Counted from the stretch's first letter, positions 8,216-16,313 are shown. The stretch: 64,000 nt of DNA from Desulforadius tongensis (GCF_016907915.1 NZ_JAFBCW010000004.1:1-64000), one strand, 5' to 3'. The notes: generated by a model from the sequence alone, not told the origin. Numbers and translations are program-made.

Positions 8216-8980
8216 ATGATTAAACGTACTCTTGTTATTTTTTTGCTGCTGGCACTGTTGGCAGCCGGTTGTGGCAGTAAAGCCGAAACGATAAGAATTG
8301 TGGGTTCCACATCAATGCAGCCTGTTTCGGAAGTGCTGGCGCAGCACTTTAAACAACGGCATCCCGGTGTGCAGATTTTTGTCCAGGGCGGGGACTCGGA
8401 AATAGGGATGCGGAGTATAAAAAATAACATTGCTGAAATAGGGTCCTTATCCCGGCCGCTAACTGCTGACGAAAAAAAATTAGTGAATGCCTATGAAATA
8501 ATTGAGGACAGTATTTCTATAATTGTTAATAATGAAAATAAAGTAGACTGCATCAGCTTGCAGCAATTAAAAGATATTTTTACGGGAAAAATAACAAACT
8601 GGAAACAAATAGGGGGGGCTGATTATTCGATATCGGTAATTTCTAGAGAGGAAGGTTCCGGTACATACAATATGTTAAAAGATATTGTTATTGGAAGCAG
8701 CAATGAAATTGTTGATACAGCTTCAATAATGACTTCAACCGGAGCAGTCCGTACCACTGTGTCCAGGGATAAATATGCCATTGGATATGTGTCTTCTGCT
8801 TACGTTAATAAAGATGTTAAACTGCTGAAGATAGTAAATGAAAAAAATGAACCGGTAAAATTAAGCAGGCCACTAATATATATAACAGGTAAAGAAGCAG
8901 ATAATATAACTAAGCAATTTTTGCAATTTGCATTAAGTGACGAGGCGCAAAAAATCATTACCAAAATATTAAGGGATTAA
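8216..8980 (+). CDS. pstS: Phosphate-binding lipoprotein, PstS family
   Basis: 254 aa. Residues 1-19 form a lipoprotein signal with lipobox LAAGC, so the protein is anchored outside the membrane. The mature part matches the PstS fold: IVGSTSMQPVSEVLAQHF at the start, EIGSLSRPLTADE, DIFTGKITNWKQIGG, and the SREEGSGTY phosphate loop. No pstCAB genes follow; a Na/Pi cotransporter gene lies next (33 bases downstream), so this protein may serve a remote Pst system or act as a phosphate scavenger. AAGGAG lies about 12 bases before ATG 8216. Confidence 0.88.
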   Translation: MIKRTLVIFLLLALLAAGCGSKAETIRIVGSTSMQPVSEVLAQHFKQRHPGVQIFVQGGDSEIGMRSIKNNIAEIGSLSRPLTADEKKLVNAYEIIEDSISIIVNNENKVDCISLQQLKDIFTGKITNWKQIGGADYSISVISREEGSGTYNMLKDIVIGSSNEIVDTASIMTSTGAVRTTVSRDKYAIGYVSSAYVNKDVKLLKIVNEKNEPVKLSRPLIYITGKEADNITKQFLQFALSDEAQKIITKILRD

Positions 8981-9013
8981 TGTATTAACTAAATTTTTCC
9001 CGGAGGTATGAAA

Positions 9014-10759
9014 ATGGATTTTTCAATGCAGGATATTCTATTTAAAGCCTTTGGCGGTTTAGCTATATTTTTGTTTGGAATAAAATTTATGTCTGAAGGC
9101 TTGCAAAATGTTGCTGGCCAGCGTTTAAGAGTTTTTTTGGAGAAAGGAACCAAAACGCCGGTTAGAGGTGTACTCACCGGTACACTGGTTACAGCACTGA
9201 TTCAGAGCAGTAGTGGAACAACAGTACTTACAGTGGGGTTAGTTAACGCCGGCTTATTAACTCTCAGACAAGCCATTGGAATTATTATGGGTGCTAATAT
9301 TGGTACAACACTGACGGCATATTTAATTGGTTTTAACTTAAAGCATTATGCGCTGCCCATTGTTGCTGTAGGTGGTTTGTTGCTTTTCTTCTTTAAAAAT
9401 AAAAGCGTAATCAATTTCGGACAAGTGGTTTTTGGTTTCGGGCTGTTGTTTTACGGCATGGACGTAATGGGTAGTGGGTTAAAACCATTAAAAGAGATGC
9501 CGTTTTTTACAGATTTGATGCTTAACGTGGAAGATACACCTTTATTGGGTGTGGCCATAGGAACTGTTTTTACTATGCTGGTACAGAGCAGCAGTGCCAC
9601 CATTGGTATACTGCAGGAACTGGCCAGTCAGGGGTCTGTAACATATATGCAGGCAGTACCCATATTATTTGGCGATAATATTGGTACCACCATTACAGCA
9701 CTGCTTGCCGCCATTGGTACATCGGTGGCAGCAAAACGTACTGCCATGACCCACATGTTATTTAATATCAGCGGTACGGCGATTTTTTTACCCTTAACTT
9801 TAATAGGTGTTTTTCCGGAAGTGGTAAAATTTGTTACTAACTACATCTTTATTTTGCTGCCCGGCTTTGAGGGGACGTGGGAGACTTTAAATATAAGAAT
9901 GCAAATTGCCCAAACCCACGGTGTATTTAATATTACAAATACAATGATCCAACTGCCCTTTGTAAGTGTTTTGGCTTATGTTGTAACCAAGCTGGTACCT
10001 GGGGAAATGGTGCAGTTTGATGTAAAACCGAGATTTTTAGAGCCCAGGTTGTTATCCCAACCGGCAGTAGCTTTAAAACAAGCCCATATGGAGCTTGTAC
10101 GCATGGGTAAGCATGCCAGTGATTTCTTTAATGATTCGGTAAAATTCTTCTTCAATACTAAGGATAAAGAGTTAAACCCGTTGTATTTAGAGCAGCGGGA
10201 ACAATTGATAAATACCCTTGAAGAAGAAATTACAAACTATGTTACAAGCCTTACTTCAGGAGTAAAATTAACCCAGGAACAGTCTAATTATGCATCTACC
10301 CTGCTGCATGCAGTAAATGACTTAGAACGCATTGGGGACCATGCCGATAATATTGTAGAACTGTCTATTTATGCTGTGGAAAATAAAGTTTCTTTTTCCG
10401 AGGAAGCATTGGAAAGTATTAAGGCTATGGCACAGTTAACCAGTGAAACCCTGCGCTTGAGCCTTGAAGCATTGGAAAACAATGATCATGACCTGGCGCG
10501 CAAGGTAATTCAAAATGAAGTAATTATTGACAACCTGGAGCGCGAATTTAGGCAGGGTCACATTGCCCGGTTAAATGAAAGGAAGTGTACCGGAATTGCC
10601 GGGGCGGTATTCATTGATATGCTGAGCAACCTGGAACGAATAGGGGACCACTCTGTAAATATAGCTGAGTATGTGTTGGGAGACATGGGGGCGGTTGAGC
10701 GAACCAAAGTTAAGTATTCCAGCAGCAAAATAGCTTATGGCTCTGCTCGTAAGGACTGA
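9014..10759 (+). CDS. Na+/phosphate cotransporter with C-terminal PhoU-like domain
   Basis: 581 aa. Two inverted Na/Pi-cotransporter repeats are visible by their QSSS signatures, QSSSGTTVLTVGLVNAG near 60 and QSSSATIGILQELA near 190, with NIGTTLTA- and NIGTTITA-type follow-ups. About eight membrane segments occupy the first 345 residues. Residues ~350-560 form two PhoU-like three-helix repeats (DLERIGDHADNIVE and NLERIGDHSVNIAE). It imports phosphate with sodium, and the PhoU part probably tunes activity. ATG 9014 is preferred to ATG 9008, which touches the GGAGGT site. Confidence 0.9.
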   Translation: MDFSMQDILFKAFGGLAIFLFGIKFMSEGLQNVAGQRLRVFLEKGTKTPVRGVLTGTLVTALIQSSSGTTVLTVGLVNAGLLTLRQAIGIIMGANIGTTLTAYLIGFNLKHYALPIVAVGGLLLFFFKNKSVINFGQVVFGFGLLFYGMDVMGSGLKPLKEMPFFTDLMLNVEDTPLLGVAIGTVFTMLVQSSSATIGILQELASQGSVTYMQAVPILFGDNIGTTITALLAAIGTSVAAKRTAMTHMLFNISGTAIFLPLTLIGVFPEVVKFVTNYIFILLPGFEGTWETLNIRMQIAQTHGVFNITNTMIQLPFVSVLAYVVTKLVPGEMVQFDVKPRFLEPRLLSQPAVALKQAHMELVRMGKHASDFFNDSVKFFFNTKDKELNPLYLEQREQLINTLEEEITNYVTSLTSGVKLTQEQSNYASTLLHAVNDLERIGDHADNIVELSIYAVENKVSFSEEALESIKAMAQLTSETLRLSLEALENNDHDLARKVIQNEVIIDNLEREFRQGHIARLNERKCTGIAGAVFIDMLSNLERIGDHSVNIAEYVLGDMGAVERTKVKYSSSKIAYGSARKD

Positions 10760-10773
10760 CCAAGTAATGGAAA

Positions 10774-10803
10774 TTAACCACCCGGTGGGTGGTTAAATTT
10801 TTT
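10774..10803 (+). terminator. Terminator after the Na/Pi cotransporter
   Basis: TTAACCACCC (10774-10783) pairs with GGGTGGTTAA (10787-10796) over a 3-base loop, followed by ATTTTTT. Confidence 0.9.
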
Positions 10804-10878
10804 ATCCATTGAATAGTCAATTATTATCCTGATATAATTATGTACTAATATTAATAATTTTTAAAAGGTGATGACGCT

Positions 10879-11079
10879 ATGGGTGAAGTATTAGAATTTA
10901 AACCGAGAAAAAAAAGAAAACTTAAAACGTTAAAATATGAAGATCCGGCTAAAAGGGAATTGTATAACAAAAGAAAACAGCAAAAAAATTTTCCGTACCA
11001 GTCAACCAGAACTGTAAAAAATATCACCTATTTTATCATATTATGCATCATTGTGTATTTTATAAACAAAATTATTTAA
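10879..11079 (+). CDS. Small basic protein with a C-terminal membrane anchor
   Basis: 66 aa. The first 45 residues are strongly basic (PRKKRKLKTLKY, RELYNKRKQQK); the last ~20 are one hydrophobic helix (ITYFIILCIIVYFI). This is a tail-anchored layout with the charged part inside by the positive-inside rule. AAGGTGAT precedes ATG 10879. It lies just upstream of tatA. No family recognised. Confidence 0.65.
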   Translation: MGEVLEFKPRKKRKLKTLKYEDPAKRELYNKRKQQKNFPYQSTRTVKNITYFIILCIIVYFINKII

Positions 11080-11152
11080 GTAAGATATATTTTTAATTGC
11101 AGCAGGATTATACCAAGTAAATGAAGAACTTCAGAGAGAGGGGGATGTGCCG

Positions 11153-11383
11153 ATGTTAAATTTTAGTTTTTGGGATATAATATTAATTTTAATTGTCAGC
11201 TTGATAGTTTTTGGTCCTAATAAGTTACCCGATGTGGCCAGATCAATGGGTAAAGGTATGGCTGAATTTAGAAGGATTACCAGCCAGGCCACCGAAGCAT
11301 ATAAAGAAGAAACAAGTCAATTAAAAAAGGAATTTGAAGTAACCGCTAAAGACGAAAAAAGAGAGGAGAATAAAAAATCTTAA
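11153..11383 (+). CDS. tatA: Twin-arginine translocase subunit TatA/E
   Basis: 76 aa. A short N-terminal membrane helix (FWDIILILIVSLIVFGPNKLP) contains the family FGPxKLP hinge, followed by an amphipathic helix (VARSMGKGMAEFRRI) and a charged tail. TatA oligomers form the path for folded Tat substrates. No tatC is in the window; the Tat-signal molybdoenzyme at 29283-31853 would be a client. ATG 11153 fits the AGAGGGGG site better than GTG 11147. Confidence 0.92.
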   Translation: MLNFSFWDIILILIVSLIVFGPNKLPDVARSMGKGMAEFRRITSQATEAYKEETSQLKKEFEVTAKDEKREENKKS

Positions 11384-11406
11384 GGGTTCGGTCAATCGAA
11401 CCCTTT
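11382..11406 (+). terminator. Terminator after tatA
   Basis: AAGGGTTCG (11382-11390) pairs with CGAACCCTT (11397-11405); the tatA stop codon overlaps the left arm. The T tract is short. Confidence 0.7.
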
Positions 11407-11432
11407 ACTATTTAATCAATGCCTGTTAGCAG

Positions 11433-11684
11433 CTACAACTGCGTGGCGGTTTTATTTTTACGGCGTATTTTTTTCTTCTTTTTTTTCTTTTCATTATTAG
11501 TTTGTTCAGCAGCCACAGGCCCAAAGGAAATATCTATAAAAGTATAAAACAATCCCCAACTAACCAAGAATAGTAAGATGTGATGATAAAACGGGGAACC
11601 GGGCTGGTTAACGGAAAAAAAAGTGAACCAAACCGCACCAATTCCGGCCACTACAACGGATATTTTGTTAAGTAAGTCAGACAC
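11433..11684 (-). CDS. Small two-helix membrane protein, unknown function
   Basis: 83 aa from a GTG at 11684, chosen because GGGAGGT lies about 8 bases upstream on the minus strand. Two membrane helices (ISVVVAGIGAVWFTFFSV and HILLFLVSWGLFYTFIDISF) are followed by an extremely basic tail with a run of seven lysines, then KIRRKNK. It is convergent with tatA. No family recognised. Confidence 0.65.
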   Translation of the reverse strand: MSDLLNKISVVVAGIGAVWFTFFSVNQPGSPFYHHILLFLVSWGLFYTFIDISFGPVAAEQTNNEKKKKKKKIRRKNKTATQL

Positions 11685-11920
11685 CGCTACTACCTCCCAT
11701 GACAATACATGACTTACTTCAACAAAAAACAAAATATTCCTCTAAACTGTAATATTTTATTTCCTGTCTTTTCTTAAAAGCAGCCCTACTCCTGCATCCG
11801 GCCTTGCTGAAAAAGACACCAGCCTGTATTCCTGGTTTAACATTCTGCAATGGCATGTTCCACATTATGGAGAAAATGCTCCCCGGGGTTGCTGTGGCCT
11901 GAGAAGTAACCGGAATAATA

Positions 11921-11948
11921 AAAAAAGCCAGTCTTTTTAGGGACCGGC
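11921..11948 (-). terminator. Terminator of the four-cysteine gene
   Basis: On the minus strand GCCGGTC (11942-11948) pairs with GACTGGC (11927-11933), including one G-U pair, followed by TTTTTT (11921-11926). Confidence 0.7.
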
Positions 11949-11955
11949 CGGTAAA

Positions 11956-12150
11956 TTATACCGTTTGCTTAGCTAATTTGCAGCTGCTTACAGCATGCCC
12001 TCGTAATTGATAAACCTTTTTAGGCAAGTCAGCAGTGCAAAAATGTACCACTATATCCGTATTTGGGATGCGCCAGCTGGATCTGTACTGGCAGTACTGG
12101 CAATCCTGGGTTTTGGAACGAAAAGACATTTTAGCGTACTTGGCAGCCAT
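11956..12150 (-). CDS. Small cysteine-rich protein, unknown function
   Basis: 64 aa, basic, with CQYCQY near residue 18 followed by HFC near 38 and SSCK near 57: four cysteines and a histidine that could bind zinc or a cluster. A strong GGGGGG site lies 8 bases before ATG 12150 and a terminator follows the stop, so it is a complete small transcription unit. No family recognised. Confidence 0.65.
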   Translation of the reverse strand: MAAKYAKMSFRSKTQDCQYCQYRSSWRIPNTDIVVHFCTADLPKKVYQLRGHAVSSCKLAKQTV

Positions 12151-12384
12151 TAATCATCCCCCCGCAATTGGCTATTTATATATTAGACGATATAAAAGGG
12201 GTAAAAGTGCCAAATTGCGTCAAAATATTTTTAATAGCGGCTATTTTTTATTCAATGCATTTTTCTTTTTTATTATTTTGCAATTATATGTACCAGCAGG
12301 GGATTTCACTGGCAGCAGCGAATTATTATTTATGCCATAGATGGCACCATTTTTAAAATAGATTATATACTAGGGGTGGTCAAT

Positions 12385-12717
12385 GTGAGGCATTTTACAG
12401 CCGATGAATTAAAAAACGTTTTTAACAAGTTGAGAAACAGAGACAGCGTGACTGAAGAAGAGCTGGAAATACTGAAAATGTACATACCATTACATTTAAG
12501 CCAAGAAAGGGCCGAAGAAATGGCTAAATTAGTTGAAGCTATAAGGGAAGGGAAGCGCGCGCCCCTGACTAAGGATGAACGGATAGAAATGCACAAGAAA
12601 AATATGAAACAAAGCCTTGATAACTTAGTGGCATCCCTTCCCGGTATGGATGATAAAGAGTTCGAAGAAGCCCTCAGAATGTGCGAAACCCTGCGCAGGC
12701 AGATGGCTGCAGATTAG
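12385..12717 (+). CDS. Small helical protein, unknown function
   Basis: 110 aa from GTG 12385, which AGGGGTGG precedes by about 5 bases; GTG 12376 lies inside that site. Predicted all-helical and charged, with no cysteines except one and no membrane segment. Segments such as LSQERAEEMAKLVEAIREG suggest a helical bundle. It converges on the YgbA-type gene, with the two stops 4 bases apart. No family recognised. Confidence 0.65.
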   Translation: MRHFTADELKNVFNKLRNRDSVTEEELEILKMYIPLHLSQERAEEMAKLVEAIREGKRAPLTKDERIEMHKKNMKQSLDNLVASLPGMDDKEFEEALRMCETLRRQMAAD

Positions 12718-12721
12718 TACT

Positions 12722-13039
12722 TTAAGTAAAATAATGTAAAAGATAATCAATTCTACCCCTTTTCATGTAATAGATGCCGGAAAATTTCATTACTTCCTGT
12801 ATTTTTTTCCGGTACTTGGGGGCGTAACAGTGTGTATCACACTTTTTACAGGCAGGTTTAGGGTTTTTAGGGCAGTTTAAACGCCTTTTAACTGCATATT
12901 TTGCAAGTGCACAGCAATCCGAACATAATTTTAACTCCGTATTTTCCACCCGAACAGTATCCTGGTTGCGATGATGATAATGGCAGTAGGTTTTTATAAA
13001 ATTTAATAACAGCGCAACGTCTTTAGCTTGTTTATCCAT
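12722..13039 (-). CDS. YgbA-type 'nitrous oxide-stimulated promoter' family protein
   Basis: 105 aa. It carries the family pattern of paired cysteines: KLCSDCCALAKYA, RRLNCPKNPKPACKKCDTHCYAP, then YRKKIQEVMKFSG. The six or more cysteines and conserved Tyr/Arg/His match Pfam YgbA_NO. In E. coli ygbA is an NsrR-controlled, NO-induced gene that helps recovery from nitrosative stress; the biochemical role is unknown. ATG 13039 is preceded by GGGAGATGAT, which can pair with an upstream anti-SD-like sequence (see 13042-13101). Confidence 0.82.
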   Translation of the reverse strand: MDKQAKDVALLLNFIKTYCHYHHRNQDTVRVENTELKLCSDCCALAKYAVKRRLNCPKNPKPACKKCDTHCYAPKYRKKIQEVMKFSGIYYMKRGRIDYLLHYFT

Positions 13040-13041
13040 TT

Positions 13042-13101
13042 AAAAATCATCTCCCGGCAGATTAACTTTATCATTACTATGTTACCAGGAGGTGATTTTT
13101 T
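13042..13101 (-). promoter_or_regulatory. Leader hairpin that covers the YgbA ribosome site
   Basis: On the minus strand, AAAAAATCACCTCCTGG (13085-13101) is complementary to the later segment around 13042-13056, which contains the GGGAGATGAT ribosome site for the gene starting at 13039. The pair could act as a terminator for the upstream TauE gene, as a translational switch, or both. Confidence 0.55.
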
Positions 13102-13105
13102 AAAC

Positions 13106-13121
13106 AGTGACATAGATCATA
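13106..13121. promoter_or_regulatory. Possible Crp/Fnr-type operator upstream of the YgbA gene
   Basis: AGTGA-CATAGA-TCATA is an imperfect match to the TGTGA-N6-TCACA pattern bound by Crp/Fnr-family regulators, a family that includes NO-sensing HcpR. It lies between the TauE stop and the leader hairpin. Weak, single-site evidence. Confidence 0.25.
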
Positions 13122-13127
13122 ATTTTT

Positions 13128-13907
13128 TTACCAGCCGGTAAATTTATATAAGCCGAGCAGTTTGCCGGACATTAATAGCACTGCCACTATTAAAACTATC
13201 CTGATCCACTTATCACCTTTGGCCACTGCAAAATTGCTGCCGATATAGGCCCCGGCGGCATTGCCAATGGCCAGCGTTAAGCCCAGTACCCAGTTAACCT
13301 TACCGTTGATAATAAACACCAGCAGGGAGGACAGCATGTAAATTCCGATAACAAAAACTTTTAAACTGTTTATTTTCACCAGTGACATGCCGGTAATTAA
13401 TGTTAAAGCAGCAATAATTATAAACCCTACCCCGGCTTGAATGAAACCACCATAAAAACCCACAAAAAAGAAAACCAATACTGCCATAGATAACCGTAAT
13501 GTACTGAATTTTTCTTCTTCACCTGTTGGGGTCTTAAAAAATTTTTTCTCCGGTCTGGTAATAATCAAAACCAATACTATCAACATTACTAGGGCCAGTA
13601 TTTTATTAAACAGGTGTTCCGGGAGGGAAATGGCAAATTTGGCTCCGACAATGGAACCTAAAACGGCTGGAATTCCCAGCGTAATGCTTAATTTGGGGTT
13701 AAAAAACCCCTTGTGCCGAAAGTTAATGATGGCGACAATGTTTTGTACCATTAGGGCAACACGATTGGTGCCGTTGGCTGCAGCAGCGGGTAGCCCTAAA
13801 AATATGAGCATGGGCATGGTTAATAAAGAACCGCCGCCACCAACGGTGTTTAGAAAGCCGGCCGCCACCCCGGTTACCAAAATTAATATTATATGTGGTA
13901 TTGTCAA
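13128..13907 (-). CDS. TauE/SafE family sulfite/organosulfonate exporter-like protein
   Basis: 259 aa with about eight membrane helices. The family signature is GGGGSLLTMPMLIFLGLP with NGTNRVALMVQN near the N-terminus, and the second half repeats it as GGFIQAGVGFIIIAAL. Members move small sulfur anions or organic acids across the membrane; the substrate here is unknown. The TTG at 13907 is preferred because AAAGGAG sits 8 bases before it; the ATG at 13925 overlaps that site. Confidence 0.85.
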   Translation of the reverse strand: MTIPHIILILVTGVAAGFLNTVGGGGSLLTMPMLIFLGLPAAAANGTNRVALMVQNIVAIINFRHKGFFNPKLSITLGIPAVLGSIVGAKFAISLPEHLFNKILALVMLIVLVLIITRPEKKFFKTPTGEEEKFSTLRLSMAVLVFFFVGFYGGFIQAGVGFIIIAALTLITGMSLVKINSLKVFVIGIYMLSSLLVFIINGKVNWVLGLTLAIGNAAGAYIGSNFAVAKGDKWIRIVLIVAVLLMSGKLLGLYKFTGW

Positions 13908-14007
13908 TTTTACTGCTCCTTTCATAAAATACGCCCTTGAATATTTTCATTATATTATAATTAAAATAAGTTAAATTTTAAATAAAAAATAAATGCCGGC
14001 AGCAATA

Positions 14008-14036
14008 TTTACAAAACCGGTTCGATATAATAATAT
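14008..14036 (+). promoter_or_regulatory. Probable sigma-A promoter of thiC
   Basis: TTTACA (14008-14013) and TAATAT (14031-14036) are 17 bases apart, about 45 bases before the TPP riboswitch. Confidence 0.6.
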
Positions 14037-14078
14037 ATAAAACAGCAGCAGTATGGAAAAGTTAATAAATTTAAAATA

Positions 14079-14171
14079 GCTCTAGGGGAGCCTATTGATG
14101 GCTGAGAGGAGATTGGTCTCCGACCCTCATAACCTGATCTGGGTAATACCAGCGTAGGGAAGAGTTAGAGC
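14079..14171 (+). ncRNA. TPP riboswitch (THI element)
   Basis: All conserved blocks are present in order: AGGGGAGCC, TGGCTGAGAGG, GACCCT, AACCTGATCTGGGTAATACC, AGCGTAGGGAAG. GCTCTA (14079-14084) pairs with TAGAGC (14166-14171) to close the structure. It binds thiamine pyrophosphate and here precedes an intrinsic terminator before thiC, giving transcriptional control. Confidence 0.97.
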
Positions 14172-14185
14172 ATGGGCAGACTGTG

Positions 14186-14222
14186 CCGTAACTCACTATG
14201 TTGGGTTACGGTTTTTATTTTT
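14186..14222 (+). terminator. Riboswitch-controlled terminator before thiC
   Basis: CCGTAACTCA (14186-14195) pairs with TGGGTTACGG (14202-14211), one wobble, followed by TTTTTATTTTTATT. It is the expression platform that stops transcription when TPP is bound. Confidence 0.9.
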
Positions 14223-14245
14223 ATTCAAAGAAAGGTGGAGATAAC

Positions 14246-15547
14246 ATGACACAATTGGAGTACGCGCTAAAGGGAATTATAACAGAAGAGATGAAACTGG
14301 CGGCAGAAAGAGAAAAAATTAATCCCGAAGATTTAAGAAAAGGAATTGCCAGGGGAGAAATTGTACTGCCCTGCAATATTAATCATAAAAATTGTCACCC
14401 CATTGCCGTAGGTAAAGGATTATCAACCAAAGTTAATGCCAATATCGGTACATCAGATGCCTATCCTGAACTGGATAAGGAAATTAAAAAGCTGGAAACG
14501 GCCATCAAAGCCGGAGCCCATTCGGTAATGGACTTGAGTACCGGTGGAGACATTGATGAAACAAGAAGGCAGATAATTAATCACAGCACAGTAATGGTGG
14601 GTACCGTTCCTATTTACCAGGCCCTAGTTGATGCGTCAAAACGAGGTAAAAAAATGGTGGAACTAACTGCCGATGAAATGTTTGAAGCAGTGGAAAAGCA
14701 TTGTGCCGATGGGGTGGATTTTATTACTGTGCACTGTGGAGTAACTAAGGAAGTGATAGAAGAATTAAAGGTCAACGGCCGGGTGATGGACATTGTATCC
14801 CGGGGGGGCTCCTTTATTACTGCCTGGATTTTACATAACCAGAAGGAAAATCCTCTATATGAACAGTTTGACAGGTTGCTGGAGATAGCTAAAAAGTATG
14901 ATGTTACCTTAAGCCTGGGTGACGGCCTGCGGCCGGGCTGCATTGAAGATGCCACCGATGCCCCTCAAATAAGAGAACTAACCATTCTGGGCAGTCTGGT
15001 AAAAAGGGCCAGGGCAGCCGGGGTACAGGTTATGGTGGAAGGCCCGGGCCATGTCCCCCTGGACCAGATAGAAGCCAATATGAAGATAGAAAAGACCCTT
15101 TGTCATAACGCGCCCTTTTATGTTTTGGGCCCGATAGTTACTGACGTGGCTCCCGGGTACGATCATATCACCGCTGCCATTGGAGGTACCTTAGCTGCCT
15201 CTGCGGGGGCAGATTTCCTGTGCTATGTTACCCCGGCAGAACACCTGGGACTTCCCACTGTAGAAGACGTAAAGGAAGGCGTAATCGCCTCCCGCATTGC
15301 TGCCCATGCGGCCGATATTGTTAAAGGTGTAAAGGGAGCCAAAGAATGGGATTTAGCCATGTCCAGAGCTAGAAAGGAATTGGACTGGGAAAAGCAGATA
15401 GAACTGGCCATAGATCCGGAAAAAGCAAAAAATATGCGCCGGAATAAGAATGATGAAAACCAGGAATGCTGCACCATGTGCGGAAGTTTCTGCGCTTATA
15501 AAATAGTTAGTGAATATTTAGGTAGAACAATTAAAGGTAGTTGTTAG
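14246..15547 (+). CDS. thiC: Phosphomethylpyrimidine synthase
   Basis: 433 aa, the short ThiC form. It is a radical-SAM enzyme converting aminoimidazole ribotide to HMP phosphate for thiamine. Signature segments: HKNCHPIAVGKGLSTKVNAN, SVMDLSTGGDID, DFITVHCGVTKE, MVEGPGHVPLDQIEANM and APFYVLGPIVTDVAPGYDHI. The C-terminal cluster motif reads CTMCGSFC, i.e. C-x2-C-x3-C. ATG 14246 is preceded by AAGGTGGAG. It is controlled by the upstream TPP riboswitch; no other thi gene is adjacent. Confidence 0.97.
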   Translation: MTQLEYALKGIITEEMKLAAEREKINPEDLRKGIARGEIVLPCNINHKNCHPIAVGKGLSTKVNANIGTSDAYPELDKEIKKLETAIKAGAHSVMDLSTGGDIDETRRQIINHSTVMVGTVPIYQALVDASKRGKKMVELTADEMFEAVEKHCADGVDFITVHCGVTKEVIEELKVNGRVMDIVSRGGSFITAWILHNQKENPLYEQFDRLLEIAKKYDVTLSLGDGLRPGCIEDATDAPQIRELTILGSLVKRARAAGVQVMVEGPGHVPLDQIEANMKIEKTLCHNAPFYVLGPIVTDVAPGYDHITAAIGGTLAASAGADFLCYVTPAEHLGLPTVEDVKEGVIASRIAAHAADIVKGVKGAKEWDLAMSRARKELDWEKQIELAIDPEKAKNMRRNKNDENQECCTMCGSFCAYKIVSEYLGRTIKGSC

Positions 15548-15704
15548 TATAAAAGCATGGAAAATAAAAGAGGTTGGTGGTATTAAAATATTTGCTGCCG
15601 CAATTAAAGGAATTAAAATTTTTATGTAGTATATAACATGTGTGCATTTTACTATGCGGCTTAAAAAGGGTGATTTTAGAACCGCAGTATTTTTCAGGTA
15701 GGCC

Positions 15705-15965
15705 TCATGATGTAAATGGCACCGGCAGGGAATGAAAATTTCGGCAGCTATTTGAAGGAGCGAACGTCTTTTAGTGAGCAGCTGCCTAACTTAGCAAAGA
15801 CGGCGGGTGGAGACAGGGTAACGCATACGAGTGCGCTGCCGGCATTTGAACCAAGGCGGGCGAAATATGCCTGGGACCCTGCTGCAGCCAGACGGCTGAG
15901 TGCCAGTTTGGCCTGCGGTACGAAACCGGTGAGCGGTGTGCAAATACTGCCGGGCTCGGCAAGAT
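15705..15965 (+). ncRNA. Candidate large structured RNA (possibly raiA-motif-like)
   Basis: About 240 nt with no convincing ORF but many nested complementary segments. A closing stem CCGGCAG (15722-15728) / CTGCCGG (15947-15953) encloses GGCAGCT (15743-15749) / AGCTGCC (15780-15786), CAGGGT (15814-15819) / ACCCTG (15876-15881), CGCAT (15822-15826) / GTGCG (15831-15835), AGGC (15854-15857) / GCCT (15869-15872), CAGCC (15885-15889) / GGCTG (15894-15898) and CGGT (15916-15919) / ACCG (15925-15928). TGCCG (15948-15952) can instead pair with CGGCA (15957-15961). Clostridial raiA-motif RNA is the leading candidate by size and style, but I cannot confirm the family. Confidence 0.6.
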
Positions 15966-15993
15966 AAATTTTTCAGGGTAGGAGTAAGCAGAA

Positions 15994-16308
15994 ATGTCTA
16001 TACCAAAAAGAATAAAGGAATTAAGAGCAAGGGCAGGCATCAGTCAGGAAACTTTAGCCCAAAAGCTAGGTGTGAGCGTTGCATCGGTAGCTTCCTACGA
16101 AATAGGGAGGGTAAATCCCAGTATTGAAGTTTTAAAAAAAATTGCTGATATATTCGGTGTTAGCGTTGACTACATATTGGGAAGAAGCAATGATGAGCCC
16201 ATTGTGCCGATAGAAATTAGTTTTATGATTAAATCACTGCCGGAAAAAAAGAAAGAAAAAGTAATCAGATATTTGCAATTTATCGTTGAAGAAGAAATGA
16301 ACTATTAA
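15994..16308 (+). CDS. XRE family helix-turn-helix regulator
   Basis: 104 aa. Residues 3-60 are a Cro/CI-type HTH: RIKELRARAGISQETLAQKLGVSVASVASYE, then NPSIEVLKKIADIFGVSVDYILG, as in SinR-like proteins. The C-terminal ~35 residues (FMIKSLPEKKKEKVIRYLQFIVEEE) form a helix likely to dimerise. ATG 15994 follows GTAGGAG. It lies ~30 bases downstream of the structured RNA region, so it may share that transcript. Its targets are unknown. Confidence 0.88.
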   Translation: MSIPKRIKELRARAGISQETLAQKLGVSVASVASYEIGRVNPSIEVLKKIADIFGVSVDYILGRSNDEPIVPIEISFMIKSLPEKKKEKVIRYLQFIVEEEMNY

Positions 16309-16313
16309 CTCCT

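Noticed and set aside
12168-12356. Hydrophobic frame MAIYILDDIKGVKVP...
   Set aside because: TTG start without ribosome site and no supporting context; probably chance in AT-rich DNA.
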